From Mucilaginibacter xinganensis (GTDB lineage Bacteria; Bacteroidota; Bacteroidia; Sphingobacteriales; Sphingobacteriaceae): a DNA stretch of 64,000 nt. Below are positions 45,047 to 55,012 of this stretch, one piece after another. The stretch spans positions 39,608 through 103,607 of the forward strand of contig JAMFSA010000076.1 in NCBI GenBank assembly GCA_026225055.1, read 5' to 3'. Each line of letters opens with the position of its first letter. Within the stretch, counting starts at the first letter, position 1. The translations under genes and the position numbers were made by a program. The notes beneath the pieces were generated by a model. That model saw only the letters and a list, made by a program, of their open reading frames with translations, had not been told where the DNA came from and searched no databases.

Positions 45047-48034
45047 ATGAAAAAAGTATTGTTCGCTCTTACTCTTCTTTTATCGGGTATGGGCGCTTAT
45101 TCACAAAGTATCCCTTACACCAATTGCGAAAAATGCTGGCTGCCGGATACTTTAGGTAACCACAGGGTTGTGTTAACATTTAACGGCTCCGGTAAAGTAG
45201 CAAAAGTTATTATCCCATGGAGAAGAAGAGATAATGATCCGGAGAACAAGCGCATCATTATTCAGGATGGCGCAACATCACAAAAAATAACCAACGTAAA
45301 AACCGGCAACATTAATCGCGAAACCGGCGAGATCTATTTTGAGCCAACATCAGGCAAAGGCACTTACTATGTATACTATCTGCCATCAAAAAATGAAGGC
45401 CGTTCTAACTATCCAAAAGGAGTTTATTTAAAACCTGAAGTAACAGCCACTGCAGATTGGCTGAGTGCTTTAAGTTCAGCAACAAACATTCCATCGGCTG
45501 ATGTAAAGGAGTTTCAATCCATTGATGCTTTCAATACATTTTACCCGATGGAAGTTATCGCCACAAAAGCCGAAACAGACCAGCTGTTGAGCAAACATAC
45601 AGGTGATGATTTCCTGATTTTCCCGGAGGATAGGATCTATTCTATTCGCATGACGGATGACCTGCCAAAACGCTGGATAGAACATGGCCCGCAATACCAT
45701 TATACCGGCGAAGCAGCGCGTAATGAGAACTTCGCGTTTCAGTTGGGTTTATATGCCTTGAAGGACCTGCAAAGTGTGAAAGTGAGTTTTACCAGTCTTA
45801 CCGCTGCTGGCGGTAAAATTATTGCCGCTAATAAACTGTTTTGTATCAACAACGATGGGGTAAGCTATAGCGGCGTACCTTTCAGTAAAACAGTGGATAT
45901 TACAAAAGGGAAAATACAAGCATTATGGTGCGGGATTGATGTGCCCGAAGATGCTGCGCCTGCAACTTATACCGGTAAAGCCATCATCAGCGTAAATGGA
46001 AAAACAGCAAAGGAAGTTACCATATCCCTTAAAGTTGGCGATCAGCTGTTAAAAGATGGTGGCGTAAACGAGCCATGGAAAATGACCCGCCTACGTTGGT
46101 TAAACTCAACCATGGCGCAGGATAATACCGTAATTGCACCCTACACGCCATTGGTGGTAAAAGGGAATGAGGTCAGTTTATTGGGCAGAAAGGTAACCGT
46201 TAATAAAGACGGTTTCCCAAGCCAGATCCAAACCTTTTATACCCCGGAAATGACGGAGTATTCAAAAACGCCAAATAACCTGTTAACCGAGGCTATTCAT
46301 TTCCATTTTGTTAAACCTGATGGTAAAAGCATGGTGCTGAAAAGCAAAGGCCTGCAATTCACCAAAACCGAACCGGGTACTGTACAGTGGACAGCCATCA
46401 GCAGCAACGATACCCTGAAAATGGAAGTAACTGCATCGCTGGAGTTTGATGGATTTATTGCGTACACCGTAAAAGTTGAGGCTTTGCAGGATGCCGATCT
46501 GAAAGATATCGACATGCACATCCCTTTTAAAAAGGATGTGGCTAAATACCTGATGGGCCTGGGCCAAAAAGGTGGCTACCGCCCGGATAACTTTGAGTGG
46601 AAATGGGATGTGGCGCACAAGAACCAGGATGGCGCATGGATAGGCACAGTAAATGCCGGTTTACAATATTCGTTGCGTGACGAGAAATATGTAAGGCCAT
46701 TGAATACCAATTTCTATCTGCAAAAACCATTGTTGTTGCCAACCTCATGGGGTAATGATAACAAGGGTGGTATAACCGTAGCCGAAAAAGGCGACGCCAT
46801 TTTAGCCAATAACTACAGCGGCGAAAGGCAGATGAAAAAAGGTGATGTACTGTATTATAACTTCAACTTGCTGATCACACCATTCCATACTATTAATACC
46901 GATTTTCAGTGGGCCAACAGGTTCTATCACGCGTACAAACCTATTGATACTATTAAAGCGGCTGGTGCAACCATTATCAACATACACCATGCTACCGCGA
47001 TCAATCCGTTCATCAACTATCCGTTCATCGCCTGGAAAAAGATGCAGGCTTATATTGATAGCGCGCATGATGCTGGTCTAAAAGTGAAGATCTATAATAC
47101 TATCCGCGAGTTATCCGATCATGCTTATGAAACTTTCGCTATGCGCAGTTTAGGTCATGAGATATACTCGCCGGGTAAAGGCGGAGGTTTTAGCTGGTTA
47201 CAGGAACATTTGGGCAACGATTATATTGCTGCCTGGTTTGTGCCTGAGCTAAAGGATGCCGCCATCATTAACAGCGGCCAGAACCGCTGGCATAACTACT
47301 ATGTAGAGGGCATGAACTGGCTTACCCAAAATGTAGGCATTGATGGTATTTATCTGGATGATGTGGCCTTTGACCGTGTTACCATGAAGCGTGTTAAACG
47401 TGTGCTGACAAAGGATGGTCACCCGGGGATTATCGATCTGCACTCAGCTAATCAATATGATAAGGCCGATGGTTTTAACAATAGCGCCAACTTATACATG
47501 GAGCATTTTCCGTACCTAAATCGCCTTTGGTTTGGCGAATACTTTGATTATGAGCATAACACGCCTGATTTCTTCCTCACCGAAGTGAGCGGCATCCCAT
47601 TTGGTTTAATGGGTGAAATGCTGCAAGGCGGTGGCAATGCCTGGAGAGGTATGGTATTTGGTATGACTAACCGCTTACCTTGGAGCGATGGCGCCGACCC
47701 TCGCCCGATATGGAAAGTGTGGGATAGCTTTGGCATGAAAGGCACAAAAATGATCGGTTACTGGGTAGATACTAACCCGGTTAAAACTGGTAACGACAAA
47801 GTACTGGCAACCGTTTATAAAAAGAACGGTGCCGTACTGGTTTCGATAGCAAGCTGGGCTGATGCGGATACTACTATCCAGTTAAAGATCGATTGGAAAC
47901 AACTAGGTATCGATCCTGCTAAGGCAACTATAACCGCGCCTGATATCGCGAAGTTCCAGCAGGGAAGAACATTTAAACTGGATGAAAAAATCCCTGTGCA
48001 ACAAGCTAAAGGCTGGTTACTGATCATTAAATAA
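45047..48034 (+). CDS. DUF6067-like glycosidase-type secreted protein
   Basis: The 995-residue protein has a signal peptide (LLLSGMGAYSQ), N-terminal beta domains (Ig-like modules with LWCGIDVPEDAAPATYTGKAIISVNGK) and a C-terminal TIM-barrel-like region. That region holds INIHHATAINPFINYPF, LKVKIYNTIRELSDHAYE, VGIDGIYLDDVAFDRVTMKR with candidate catalytic Asp residues, and NLYMEHFPYLNRLWFGEYFDYE. This fits proteins annotated as DUF6067 glycoside hydrolase domains, but no activity is established from sequence. It lies 57 bases after the ASST-like gene and 27 before the DUF5107 gene, so the three probably form an operon. Confidence 0.75.
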   Translation: MKKVLFALTLLLSGMGAYSQSIPYTNCEKCWLPDTLGNHRVVLTFNGSGKVAKVIIPWRRRDNDPENKRIIIQDGATSQKITNVKTGNINRETGEIYFEPTSGKGTYYVYYLPSKNEGRSNYPKGVYLKPEVTATADWLSALSSATNIPSADVKEFQSIDAFNTFYPMEVIATKAETDQLLSKHTGDDFLIFPEDRIYSIRMTDDLPKRWIEHGPQYHYTGEAARNENFAFQLGLYALKDLQSVKVSFTSLTAAGGKIIAANKLFCINNDGVSYSGVPFSKTVDITKGKIQALWCGIDVPEDAAPATYTGKAIISVNGKTAKEVTISLKVGDQLLKDGGVNEPWKMTRLRWLNSTMAQDNTVIAPYTPLVVKGNEVSLLGRKVTVNKDGFPSQIQTFYTPEMTEYSKTPNNLLTEAIHFHFVKPDGKSMVLKSKGLQFTKTEPGTVQWTAISSNDTLKMEVTASLEFDGFIAYTVKVEALQDADLKDIDMHIPFKKDVAKYLMGLGQKGGYRPDNFEWKWDVAHKNQDGAWIGTVNAGLQYSLRDEKYVRPLNTNFYLQKPLLLPTSWGNDNKGGITVAEKGDAILANNYSGERQMKKGDVLYYNFNLLITPFHTINTDFQWANRFYHAYKPIDTIKAAGATIINIHHATAINPFINYPFIAWKKMQAYIDSAHDAGLKVKIYNTIRELSDHAYETFAMRSLGHEIYSPGKGGGFSWLQEHLGNDYIAAWFVPELKDAAIINSGQNRWHNYYVEGMNWLTQNVGIDGIYLDDVAFDRVTMKRVKRVLTKDGHPGIIDLHSANQYDKADGFNNSANLYMEHFPYLNRLWFGEYFDYEHNTPDFFLTEVSGIPFGLMGEMLQGGGNAWRGMVFGMTNRLPWSDGADPRPIWKVWDSFGMKGTKMIGYWVDTNPVKTGNDKVLATVYKKNGAVLVSIASWADADTTIQLKIDWKQLGIDPAKATITAPDIAKFQQGRTFKLDEKIPVQQAKGWLLIIK

Positions 48035-48061
48035 TAATATTAATAAGAGAGATTTTTCTGT

Positions 48062-51000
48062 ATGAGAAATAAATGGCTGATAGCGTTGGGGATGTGCATT
48101 GCTGCTGTAAATGTTTACGCGCAGGGCGATGCCACGTTTAAGGAATCGAGTAAAACATTCACTACATATCCGTTTTCTGATCCCAATCCCATACCCGCGT
48201 ACACCAATATCTACCCTTATTTCCGTTACGATGGCTTTACTGATAAACCGGTTCAAAAGGAATGGAAAATAGTAGAACTGGAGAACGATTATATCAAGCT
48301 GATGATATTGCCTGAAATAGGGGGCAAGATCTGGTCGGCTGTTGAAAAATCCACCGGGAAATCTTTTATTTATTATAACCACGCGGTTAAGTTCAGGGAT
48401 ATAGCCATGCGCGGCCCGTGGACGAGCGGTGGCATTGAGCCCAACTATGGCATCATCGGCCATACGCCAAATTCTGTTACCCCGGTTGATTACATCACCC
48501 GCAAAAATGAGGATGGCAGCGTAAGCTGTATCATCAGCGTATTGGACCTGCTTACCAGTACTTACTGGACAATGGAGATCAACCTGCCGAAGGACAAGGC
48601 TTATTTCACTACCAAATCGTTCTGGTATAATTCAAATACCATTGAAGAGCCTTATTACCACTGGATGAATACCGGGATAAAGGTAAAAGGCAACCTGCAA
48701 TATATTTTCCCCGGTACGCATTTCCTGGGTCACCAGGGTGAGCATGGCGATTGGCCGATAAATAAACAGAATGGCAAAGATGTTTCTTTGTATGAGAACA
48801 ACAACTTTGGTGGCTATAAATCATACCATGTATTCGGTAAATACACTGATTTTTTTGGCGCTTACTGGCACGATGATAATTTCGGTATGGCACGTTATGC
48901 AGGGCACGAGGACAAGGCCGGGAAGAAGATCTGGATCTGGGGGTTATCACAGCAGGGCATGATCTGGGAAAAATTGCTGACCGATACTGATGGGCAATAT
49001 TCAGAAATTCAATCGGGCAGATTGTTTAACCAAACGGCTGATAAAAGTACTTTCACCCCATTCAAACACAAAAGCTTCGTACCTGATGCCGCCGATACCT
49101 GGACAGAATACTGGTACCCGGTGCTAAAAACCAAGGGCTTTGTGGTAGCCAACCAATACGGCGCGCTGAATGTAAAATATGAGAATGGCTGGTTGAAATT
49201 ATATGTAAATCCTGTTCAAAAGTTAACCGATACGCTTCAGGTTAAAGATGGCAGCAAGATCGTCTATACAAAAACAGTTGCCCTAACGCCACTTAAAACG
49301 TTTGCCGATTCGGTTAAAATTAATGTAAATGCAGACAATTTGCTGGTAACATTAGGCGGCAATAAATTGGTGTATGATTCAAAACCGGATGCGGGCAATA
49401 TCAGCAGGCCATTGGATTCACCAAAAGATTTTAATTGGGATTCTGCGTATGGCTTGTATATTCAGGGGGCTGAGTTTATTGATGAGAAGATGTACCCATC
49501 GGCAGAAATAAAATTGCAGGCAGCTTTACAGAAGGATCCAAATTATTTGCCGGCCCTGGTTAAAATGGCAGAGTTGCAATACCACAACATGCGTTATGCA
49601 GATGCTTTGCAGCTCACCAAAAAAGCATTGAGCATTGATACTTATGATGCTGCTGCCAATTACTATTACGGCGTTATAAACGCACAATTGGGAAATACTA
49701 TTGATGCGAAGGATGGCTTTGATATAGCAGGCCTGTCAATGGATTATCGCAGCTCGGCTTACAATGGCCTGAGCAGTTTGCACATCAAAGAAAAGAACTG
49801 GGATAAGGCCTTAGAATTTGCCTCAAAAGCGCTTAGTTTTAATAAGTATGATATTACTGCTTTAGAAGCAGAGGCTATAGCTTATCGTAATAAAGATGAA
49901 AAAGATAATGCAGCTAAAGTGCTGGATACCATTTTATCTTTTGATCCGCTTAATCACTTCGCGCAGTTTGAAAAGTACCTGTTGCAGCCATCAAAAGAAA
50001 GTGAAACGGCGTTTACTTCCATGATCCGTGATGAACAGCCTATCGAAACTTACCTGCAATTAACTACTGATTATTATAAAATGGGTTGTTATGATGAAAG
50101 TGAAAAGGTGTTGCAGCTATCGCCTGAAAATGCACTGGTTGATTACTGGCTCGCATTTTTGGAGAACAAGGCAGGCCGATCATATACAGCTTATTTGGAT
50201 AAAGCCAACAGTGCATCACCAGCATTTGTATTCCCATACCGCTCGGCTGATGAAGAAGTATTGCTTTGGGGTATGCAAAAAGGAAATAACTGGCAGCCTA
50301 AATATTACCTGGCTTTATTGTATAAAGACAGGAACCGCATAGCCGATAGTAAAAAGCTGTTCGCAGCTTCTGGCAACGAACCGCAATTCGCGCCATTTTA
50401 TGCCGCCCGTGCCGCAATTGTTATGGGTGCAACAGATGTAACCGACCTGCAAAAGGCAGTGAGCTTAAACAAAGGCGAATGGCGTTACAGTAAATTACTG
50501 ACTGAATATTATATCGATCACGATCAGCCTGTAAATGCGTTGGCTACTATCGAGCCATTTTACAAGGGCCACAGTGATAATTATATCATGGGCATGTTGT
50601 ACGCGAAAGCATTGTTATTGAATAAGCGTTATAAGGCATGTGCCGATCTGTTATCAAAAATTGATATCCTGCCGTTTGAAGGGGCGACCATTGGTCGTGA
50701 GTTATACCGTGAAGCGGAGCTGATGCAGGCCATTGGCGAGATGAAGGAGAAAAGATTTGCATCAGCTTTAACCTTTGTAAACGATGCCAAAAAATGGCCG
50801 CTGAATTTAGGCGTAGGTAAACCTTACCAGGATAATTTGGACGAACGATTGGAAGACTGGATGCTTTACCTGTGCTATCAGCAGTCGGGCAAAAGCAAAG
50901 AGGCTAATGAAAGTCTGCAGGCTATCATTAAGTTTCAGCCCATGATCGAAAATACAGTGAGCAATTTTATCCCGGCTAATGATCTGGCATCGGCATGGGC

Positions 51001-51175
51001 CATCGAGAAATTACAAGGTAAAGTTGCTGCAACTAATTGGCTGAACGCACAGGTTAAACAATATCCTGATAATAAAATAGTGATCTGGTGCAAACAGGTA
51101 TTCGAAAATAAAAAATCAGGAAAAAGTGATATAAATGACTCCGGAGTTCGTATAATTGAAAGGTTAACTGACTGA
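48062..51175 (+). CDS. DUF5107 and TPR secreted protein
   Basis: The 1037-residue secreted protein (signal GMCIAAVNVYAQG) has an N-terminal beta-sandwich of the DUF5107 type. That part contains ENDYIKLMILPEIGGKIWSAVEKSTGKSFIYYN, MRGPWTSGGIEPNYGIIGHTPNS and WGLSQQGMIWEKLLTDTDGQYSEIQSGRL. A long TPR array follows from about residue 480 to the end. The sandwich resembles aldose-epimerase or GH-like folds, and DUF5107 proteins often occur in glycan loci. No function is firmly known. It is probably in the same unit as the DUF6067-like gene before it and CysQ after it (25-base gap). Confidence 0.8.
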   Translation: MRNKWLIALGMCIAAVNVYAQGDATFKESSKTFTTYPFSDPNPIPAYTNIYPYFRYDGFTDKPVQKEWKIVELENDYIKLMILPEIGGKIWSAVEKSTGKSFIYYNHAVKFRDIAMRGPWTSGGIEPNYGIIGHTPNSVTPVDYITRKNEDGSVSCIISVLDLLTSTYWTMEINLPKDKAYFTTKSFWYNSNTIEEPYYHWMNTGIKVKGNLQYIFPGTHFLGHQGEHGDWPINKQNGKDVSLYENNNFGGYKSYHVFGKYTDFFGAYWHDDNFGMARYAGHEDKAGKKIWIWGLSQQGMIWEKLLTDTDGQYSEIQSGRLFNQTADKSTFTPFKHKSFVPDAADTWTEYWYPVLKTKGFVVANQYGALNVKYENGWLKLYVNPVQKLTDTLQVKDGSKIVYTKTVALTPLKTFADSVKINVNADNLLVTLGGNKLVYDSKPDAGNISRPLDSPKDFNWDSAYGLYIQGAEFIDEKMYPSAEIKLQAALQKDPNYLPALVKMAELQYHNMRYADALQLTKKALSIDTYDAAANYYYGVINAQLGNTIDAKDGFDIAGLSMDYRSSAYNGLSSLHIKEKNWDKALEFASKALSFNKYDITALEAEAIAYRNKDEKDNAAKVLDTILSFDPLNHFAQFEKYLLQPSKESETAFTSMIRDEQPIETYLQLTTDYYKMGCYDESEKVLQLSPENALVDYWLAFLENKAGRSYTAYLDKANSASPAFVFPYRSADEEVLLWGMQKGNNWQPKYYLALLYKDRNRIADSKKLFAASGNEPQFAPFYAARAAIVMGATDVTDLQKAVSLNKGEWRYSKLLTEYYIDHDQPVNALATIEPFYKGHSDNYIMGMLYAKALLLNKRYKACADLLSKIDILPFEGATIGRELYREAELMQAIGEMKEKRFASALTFVNDAKKWPLNLGVGKPYQDNLDERLEDWMLYLCYQQSGKSKEANESLQAIIKFQPMIENTVSNFIPANDLASAWAIEKLQGKVAATNWLNAQVKQYPDNKIVIWCKQVFENKKSGKSDINDSGVRIIERLTD

Positions 51176-51199
51176 AGAATAAAACCCCGGGTTATAAAA

Positions 51200-52000
51200 A
51201 TGATATTCAATATAAATAACGACCATAAGATCGATATTGATAAGCTGCTTGCTATTGCAAAACAGGCTGGTGCAGGCATACTAAAAGTTTACAATGATGA
51301 TCCGGAGAACAGTTCGGTAACCTATAAGGCCGATGAATCGCCGCTTACACTGGCCGATTCGGTTTCCCATCAGATCATCGCAGCCAGTTTAGCTGCATTA
51401 ACGCCTGACATCCCAATTTTATCCGAAGAAGGTAAGACTATCCCTTACGAAGAGCGCAAAACCTGGGAATATTACTGGTGTGTTGACCCGCTTGATGGCA
51501 CCAAAGAGTTCATCAAACGCAACGGTGAGTTTACGGTGAACATCGCCTTGATCTATAAAGATAAACCAGTTTTAGGAATAATATATGTGCCGGTTACCAA
51601 TATTATGTATTATGGTGGCTCAAAGATTGGCAGCTGGAAAATAGGAGCGGATGGGGGCGTGAAATACTTAGCCTTATCTCCCAAAATTGATAACTGGACA
51701 GCTGTAGGCAGCCGTACTCATTCATCTGAAGAAGAAGCTGCTTTACTGTCAAAATATAACGTAACTAACATTATTTCAGCAGGCAGTTCCTTAAAGTTTT
51801 GTATGATAGCCGAAGGCAGCGCGCAGATCTATTACCGCCATGGGCCAACTATGGAATGGGATACCGCGGCAGGCCATGCCATAGCTATTTACAGTGGTGC
51901 CTACATGGCCATGCCAAACGGCGAGGCCTTTGTTTACAATAAACCATCATTGCTCAACAGCAGCTTTATATGCAGTGCCAGCAGGATAATAGTTGAGTGA
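51200..52000 (+). CDS. cysQ: 3'(2'),5'-bisphosphate nucleotidase
   Basis: The 266-residue protein has the inositol-monophosphatase fold. Its metal-binding motifs are SEEGKTIPYEER (Glu near 76), DPLDGTKEFI at residues 96-104 and GPTMEWDTAAGHAI. CysQ hydrolyses PAP, the by-product of PAPS-dependent sulfotransferases, to AMP. It lies 25 bases after the DUF5107 gene and directly abuts the convergent APS kinase gene. Together with the sulfotransferase encoded at 35357-36406 this fits a sulfation cycle, though CysQ is also a housekeeping enzyme. Confidence 0.92.
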   Translation: MIFNINNDHKIDIDKLLAIAKQAGAGILKVYNDDPENSSVTYKADESPLTLADSVSHQIIAASLAALTPDIPILSEEGKTIPYEERKTWEYYWCVDPLDGTKEFIKRNGEFTVNIALIYKDKPVLGIIYVPVTNIMYYGGSKIGSWKIGADGGVKYLALSPKIDNWTAVGSRTHSSEEEAALLSKYNVTNIISAGSSLKFCMIAEGSAQIYYRHGPTMEWDTAAGHAIAIYSGAYMAMPNGEAFVYNKPSLLNSSFICSASRIIVE

Positions 52001-52543
52001 TCAGAGCTGAGTTAACAGAAAATCGTACAATATTTGCGTAGATGCCTGCGGGGTAGAATTGGCAGTTAACAGTACAAGATCTGCATGATTTGCATACTCA
52101 AAACCGGAGTCGATGCCGGTAAAGTTTTCTATCTTTTTCGCCCTTGATAATTTGTAGAGCCCTTTTACATCGCGGCTTTCACAAACCTCAAGCGGGCAAT
52201 TAATAAATATCTCGTAAAAATTCTCATTAATTATCTTCCGGGCCAGTGCCCTGTGTTCCTGCAAAGGAGTAATGAGCGCGCATATCACCAGTATATTGTT
52301 CTTAGCCAGTAGCTTTGCCATTTCAGCTACACGGCGTATATTTTCTGAACGGTCGGCCTGCGTAAATGATAGGTCGTTATTAATGCCGCTCCTCAGTTCG
52401 TCACCATCAAGTATAATTGACAAATTGCCCGCCTCAGTAAGCTGTTCTTTTAGTAGTTTGGATATAGTAGTTTTACCTGCGCCCGAGATGCCGTAAAGCC
52501 AGATAACACCTCCATTTTTATCTATAATGATCCCTTTTCCCAT
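52001..52543 (-). CDS. cysC: Adenylylsulfate (APS) kinase
   Basis: The 180-residue protein has the P-loop GISGAGKTT at residues 18-26, then LDGDELRSGINNDLSFTQADRSENIRRVAE and RDVKGLYKLSRAKKI, all typical of CysC. It phosphorylates APS to PAPS, the donor for sulfotransferases. It is convergent with cysQ with no gap between stop codons. No cysD/cysN (ATP sulfurylase) genes lie in the window, so APS must come from elsewhere. Confidence 0.93.
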   Translation of the reverse strand: MGKGIIIDKNGGVIWLYGISGAGKTTISKLLKEQLTEAGNLSIILDGDELRSGINNDLSFTQADRSENIRRVAEMAKLLAKNNILVICALITPLQEHRALARKIINENFYEIFINCPLEVCESRDVKGLYKLSRAKKIENFTGIDSGFEYANHADLVLLTANSTPQASTQILYDFLLTQL

Positions 52544-52618
52544 CCTTAAATCATCAATTTAATTACTTAATATACAGTAATCGTTAATAAATGTACAATT
52601 AATTCAACCTTAAGCCAC

Positions 52619-52651
52619 TTTGTTGCGTTAAACACTTTTAATATACATTTT
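52619..52651 (+). promoter_or_regulatory. Putative promoter of the TPR histidine kinase gene
   Basis: TTTG at 52619-52622, then 21 bases, then TACATTTT at 52644-52651 (7 of 8 positions of TAnnTTTG). The start codon is 72 bases further on. Confidence 0.35.
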
Positions 52652-52723
52652 TTACTGAAATATCTCATTTTATATTAGAGAGTAATATTTTTATAGTAGC
52701 TTGTAGCACCTGATCCATATCCA

Positions 52724-54634
52724 ATGAAGAGAGTTTTGGTAATGGTTGTTTTATTAGTGTTGATGTGCCGTTTGTGCTACGCACAATTAGATCACATCAG
52801 GCAAATACAAAAACAACTACCATACATACATGATAGCCTGCGCTATGTTGATGCCCTCAACAGACTGGGAATGCTATCTTATGAAAATAATCTTGACAGT
52901 TCTTTTTACTACACAGACCGCGCCCGCAACATAGCCGACAGGCTGCAATATGCCAAAGGAAAAGCCGATGCTACCAATAACCTGGGTATCATATTTGATA
53001 TGAGGGGCAATCTGCAATTGGCACTTCGCTATTATAACGATGCTTTTAACAGTTATAAAAAGGTACACGATACTGCAAATATGGTGCAAGGCATAATGAA
53101 CATAGCTATGGTGTACCAGGAAATTGGCAAGAATCAAAAAGCTATAAACACCTATCAGCAAGCCGTTGCAATGGGTAGGGGAATTAGCAGGGATTCTATC
53201 ATGTCGTTGGTTTTGTACAATTATACATTGCAATATCCCGGTAGTATCAGTAAAGATTCTATTTTGATATATATTAACCAGGCAAAGCAAATTGCTACAA
53301 GGTATAATGATAAAAGGGTATTAATGGCGATTGAACAGCTGACTGCCGATTACTACATAAAAAATAATGAACAAGCTAAAGGTATAGCTTTATTACAGCA
53401 GGATTTGGCTAATACGCTAAAAAGCAGCCTGTATTATCTGTCGCTGGATATGCTTATTGATCTTGGCGACCAGTTTGCACAAACAGATTCGGCGAAGGCT
53501 ATAAGCTACTATAAACAAGGCTTAGAAATAGCCAAACAAAAAGGGTATGGTGTTTATACCCAATTAATTGTTAGAAAGCTGTATGACTTTTACATAGCGA
53601 AAAAGGATAACGCTACTGCCTTTTATTATAGTCGCGAATTATTGAAACTAAATGATGCACAGGACAAAATAGATAATGATTCGGGGATTGATTATATAGA
53701 ATATGCTTTAAAAGACCAGCAGCTTGATTCGGCCCGCGTGCAATCTACCTATCAGCAGTTGTTTTTAATACTGGCTGTGTTAGTGTGTATGCTCACCATT
53801 ACTACGTTGCTTGTATTGTGGCGAAACTGGAAAAAACTGAACAGAACAGCGAACGCATTACGCCTGCAGTTTCAGCAATCGGAGTTAACGATGGGGGCTT
53901 TGGATGTGATGAATAAGAATTATGCGCGTGTAATAAAGATTGTTGCTCACGATCTTCGTAACCCTATCGGTGGTATTAGTGCTATAGCAGGAATTGTGCA
54001 GGCTGATAAAGATCTGTCACCTGATGCCAGGCAATTAATGAATTTGTTGCAAGAATCGAGCAAGAATTGCATGGAACTTATAAATGAGCTGATGGACACC
54101 GATTTTGATCAGTATAAGAACTTTAAAAAGGAAGGTATATACATTGATGAGCTATTAGACCAATGTGTACAGCTGTTAAGCTTTAAGGCGAAGGATAAAA
54201 ATCAGCAATTGGTATTGAACACCAATTTGCAGGTGACCATACAGGGCGATAAAGAAAAGCTTTGGCGGGTAATGAATAACCTGATCGTTAATTCAATTAA
54301 GTTCAGTCCGGAGGGGAGCGAGATACATATTGATACCAAACTACTGCAAAATAAGATATTGATCATTGTTAAAGATAGGGGCATGGGTATCCCGGGTGTT
54401 CTGCAAAACAAAATATTCGATCCGTTTACCACTGCCAAACGTAAAGGTACACAGGGCGAGCAACCTTATGGCCTTGGTTTATACATCAGCAGGCAGATAG
54501 TTGAGGCCCATAGCGGTAAAATATGGTTCAAGAGTGAAATTGATATGGGTACCGAGTTTTTTATAGAGCTGCCTATCATCAGTAATCATCAAATCACCCG
54601 CTTAACCTTATTTGATCCGCCAATATCAGCCTAA
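52724..54634 (+). CDS. TPR-domain sensor histidine kinase
   Basis: The 636-residue protein has a signal or first membrane segment (LVMVVLLVLMCRLCYAQ), a periplasmic TPR array at about 35-330 (ATNNLGIIFDMRGNLQLALRYYNDAFNSYKKV and repeats), one membrane helix at about 346-367, and a cytoplasmic HisKA/HATPase module. That module has IVAHDLRNPIGG with His409, NNLIVNSIKFSPEG and GLGLYISRQIVEAHSGKI. No regulator gene is adjacent, so it is an orphan kinase in this window. Typical of Bacteroidota TPR kinases; the signal is unknown. Confidence 0.92.
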   Translation: MKRVLVMVVLLVLMCRLCYAQLDHIRQIQKQLPYIHDSLRYVDALNRLGMLSYENNLDSSFYYTDRARNIADRLQYAKGKADATNNLGIIFDMRGNLQLALRYYNDAFNSYKKVHDTANMVQGIMNIAMVYQEIGKNQKAINTYQQAVAMGRGISRDSIMSLVLYNYTLQYPGSISKDSILIYINQAKQIATRYNDKRVLMAIEQLTADYYIKNNEQAKGIALLQQDLANTLKSSLYYLSLDMLIDLGDQFAQTDSAKAISYYKQGLEIAKQKGYGVYTQLIVRKLYDFYIAKKDNATAFYYSRELLKLNDAQDKIDNDSGIDYIEYALKDQQLDSARVQSTYQQLFLILAVLVCMLTITTLLVLWRNWKKLNRTANALRLQFQQSELTMGALDVMNKNYARVIKIVAHDLRNPIGGISAIAGIVQADKDLSPDARQLMNLLQESSKNCMELINELMDTDFDQYKNFKKEGIYIDELLDQCVQLLSFKAKDKNQQLVLNTNLQVTIQGDKEKLWRVMNNLIVNSIKFSPEGSEIHIDTKLLQNKILIIVKDRGMGIPGVLQNKIFDPFTTAKRKGTQGEQPYGLGLYISRQIVEAHSGKIWFKSEIDMGTEFFIELPIISNHQITRLTLFDPPISA

Positions 54635-54654
54635 AGTCATAAACTGATCCATAA

Positions 54655-54686
54655 TTGGAATATCGGGAATAGTCGATATATCTTTG
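54655..54686 (+). promoter_or_regulatory. Promoter of the ArsR-type gene, near-leaderless
   Basis: TTGG (54655-54658), 20 bases, TATCTTTG (54679-54686), an exact TAnnTTTG. The ATG follows after 4 bases, so the transcript would start at or next to the start codon. Confidence 0.6.
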
Positions 54687-54690
54687 TTTT

Positions 54691-54990
54691 ATGGATCAGG
54701 TAGAAATTTTTAAAGCGCTCTCCAACAAAACCAGACTGCAAATATTAAACTGGTTAAAAGACCCCGAACTAAACTTTCCGGAACAAGCGATTTATGGCTT
54801 TACCGATGGCATTTGCGTTGGCCAGATTCAGCTAAAAGCCGGACTTACCCAATCAACTGTGTCAGAATATTTATCTGTTTTGCAGCGAGCTGGCCTGGTT
54901 ACATCCACCCGTAAAGGCCAATGGACCTATTACAAAAGAAACGAAGAAGCATTTGCTGTATTAAGCCAGCTGATCCAATCAGAAATTTAA
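54691..54990 (+). CDS. ArsR-family winged-helix regulator
   Basis: The 99-residue protein is an ArsR-type helix-turn-helix: VEIFKALSNKTRLQILNWL, then GQIQLKAGLTQSTVSEYLSVLQRAGLVTSTRKGQWTYYKRNEE. It lacks the metal-site ELCVCDL motif of classic metal sensors; ICVGQIQ with one Cys stands in its place. It lies 22 bases before the Old Yellow Enzyme gene and probably controls it and itself. Possible signals are electrophiles or redox stress (inference from the neighbour). Confidence 0.88.
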   Translation: MDQVEIFKALSNKTRLQILNWLKDPELNFPEQAIYGFTDGICVGQIQLKAGLTQSTVSEYLSVLQRAGLVTSTRKGQWTYYKRNEEAFAVLSQLIQSEI

Positions 54991-55012
54991 AAATAGACAC
55001 ACACAAACATAT

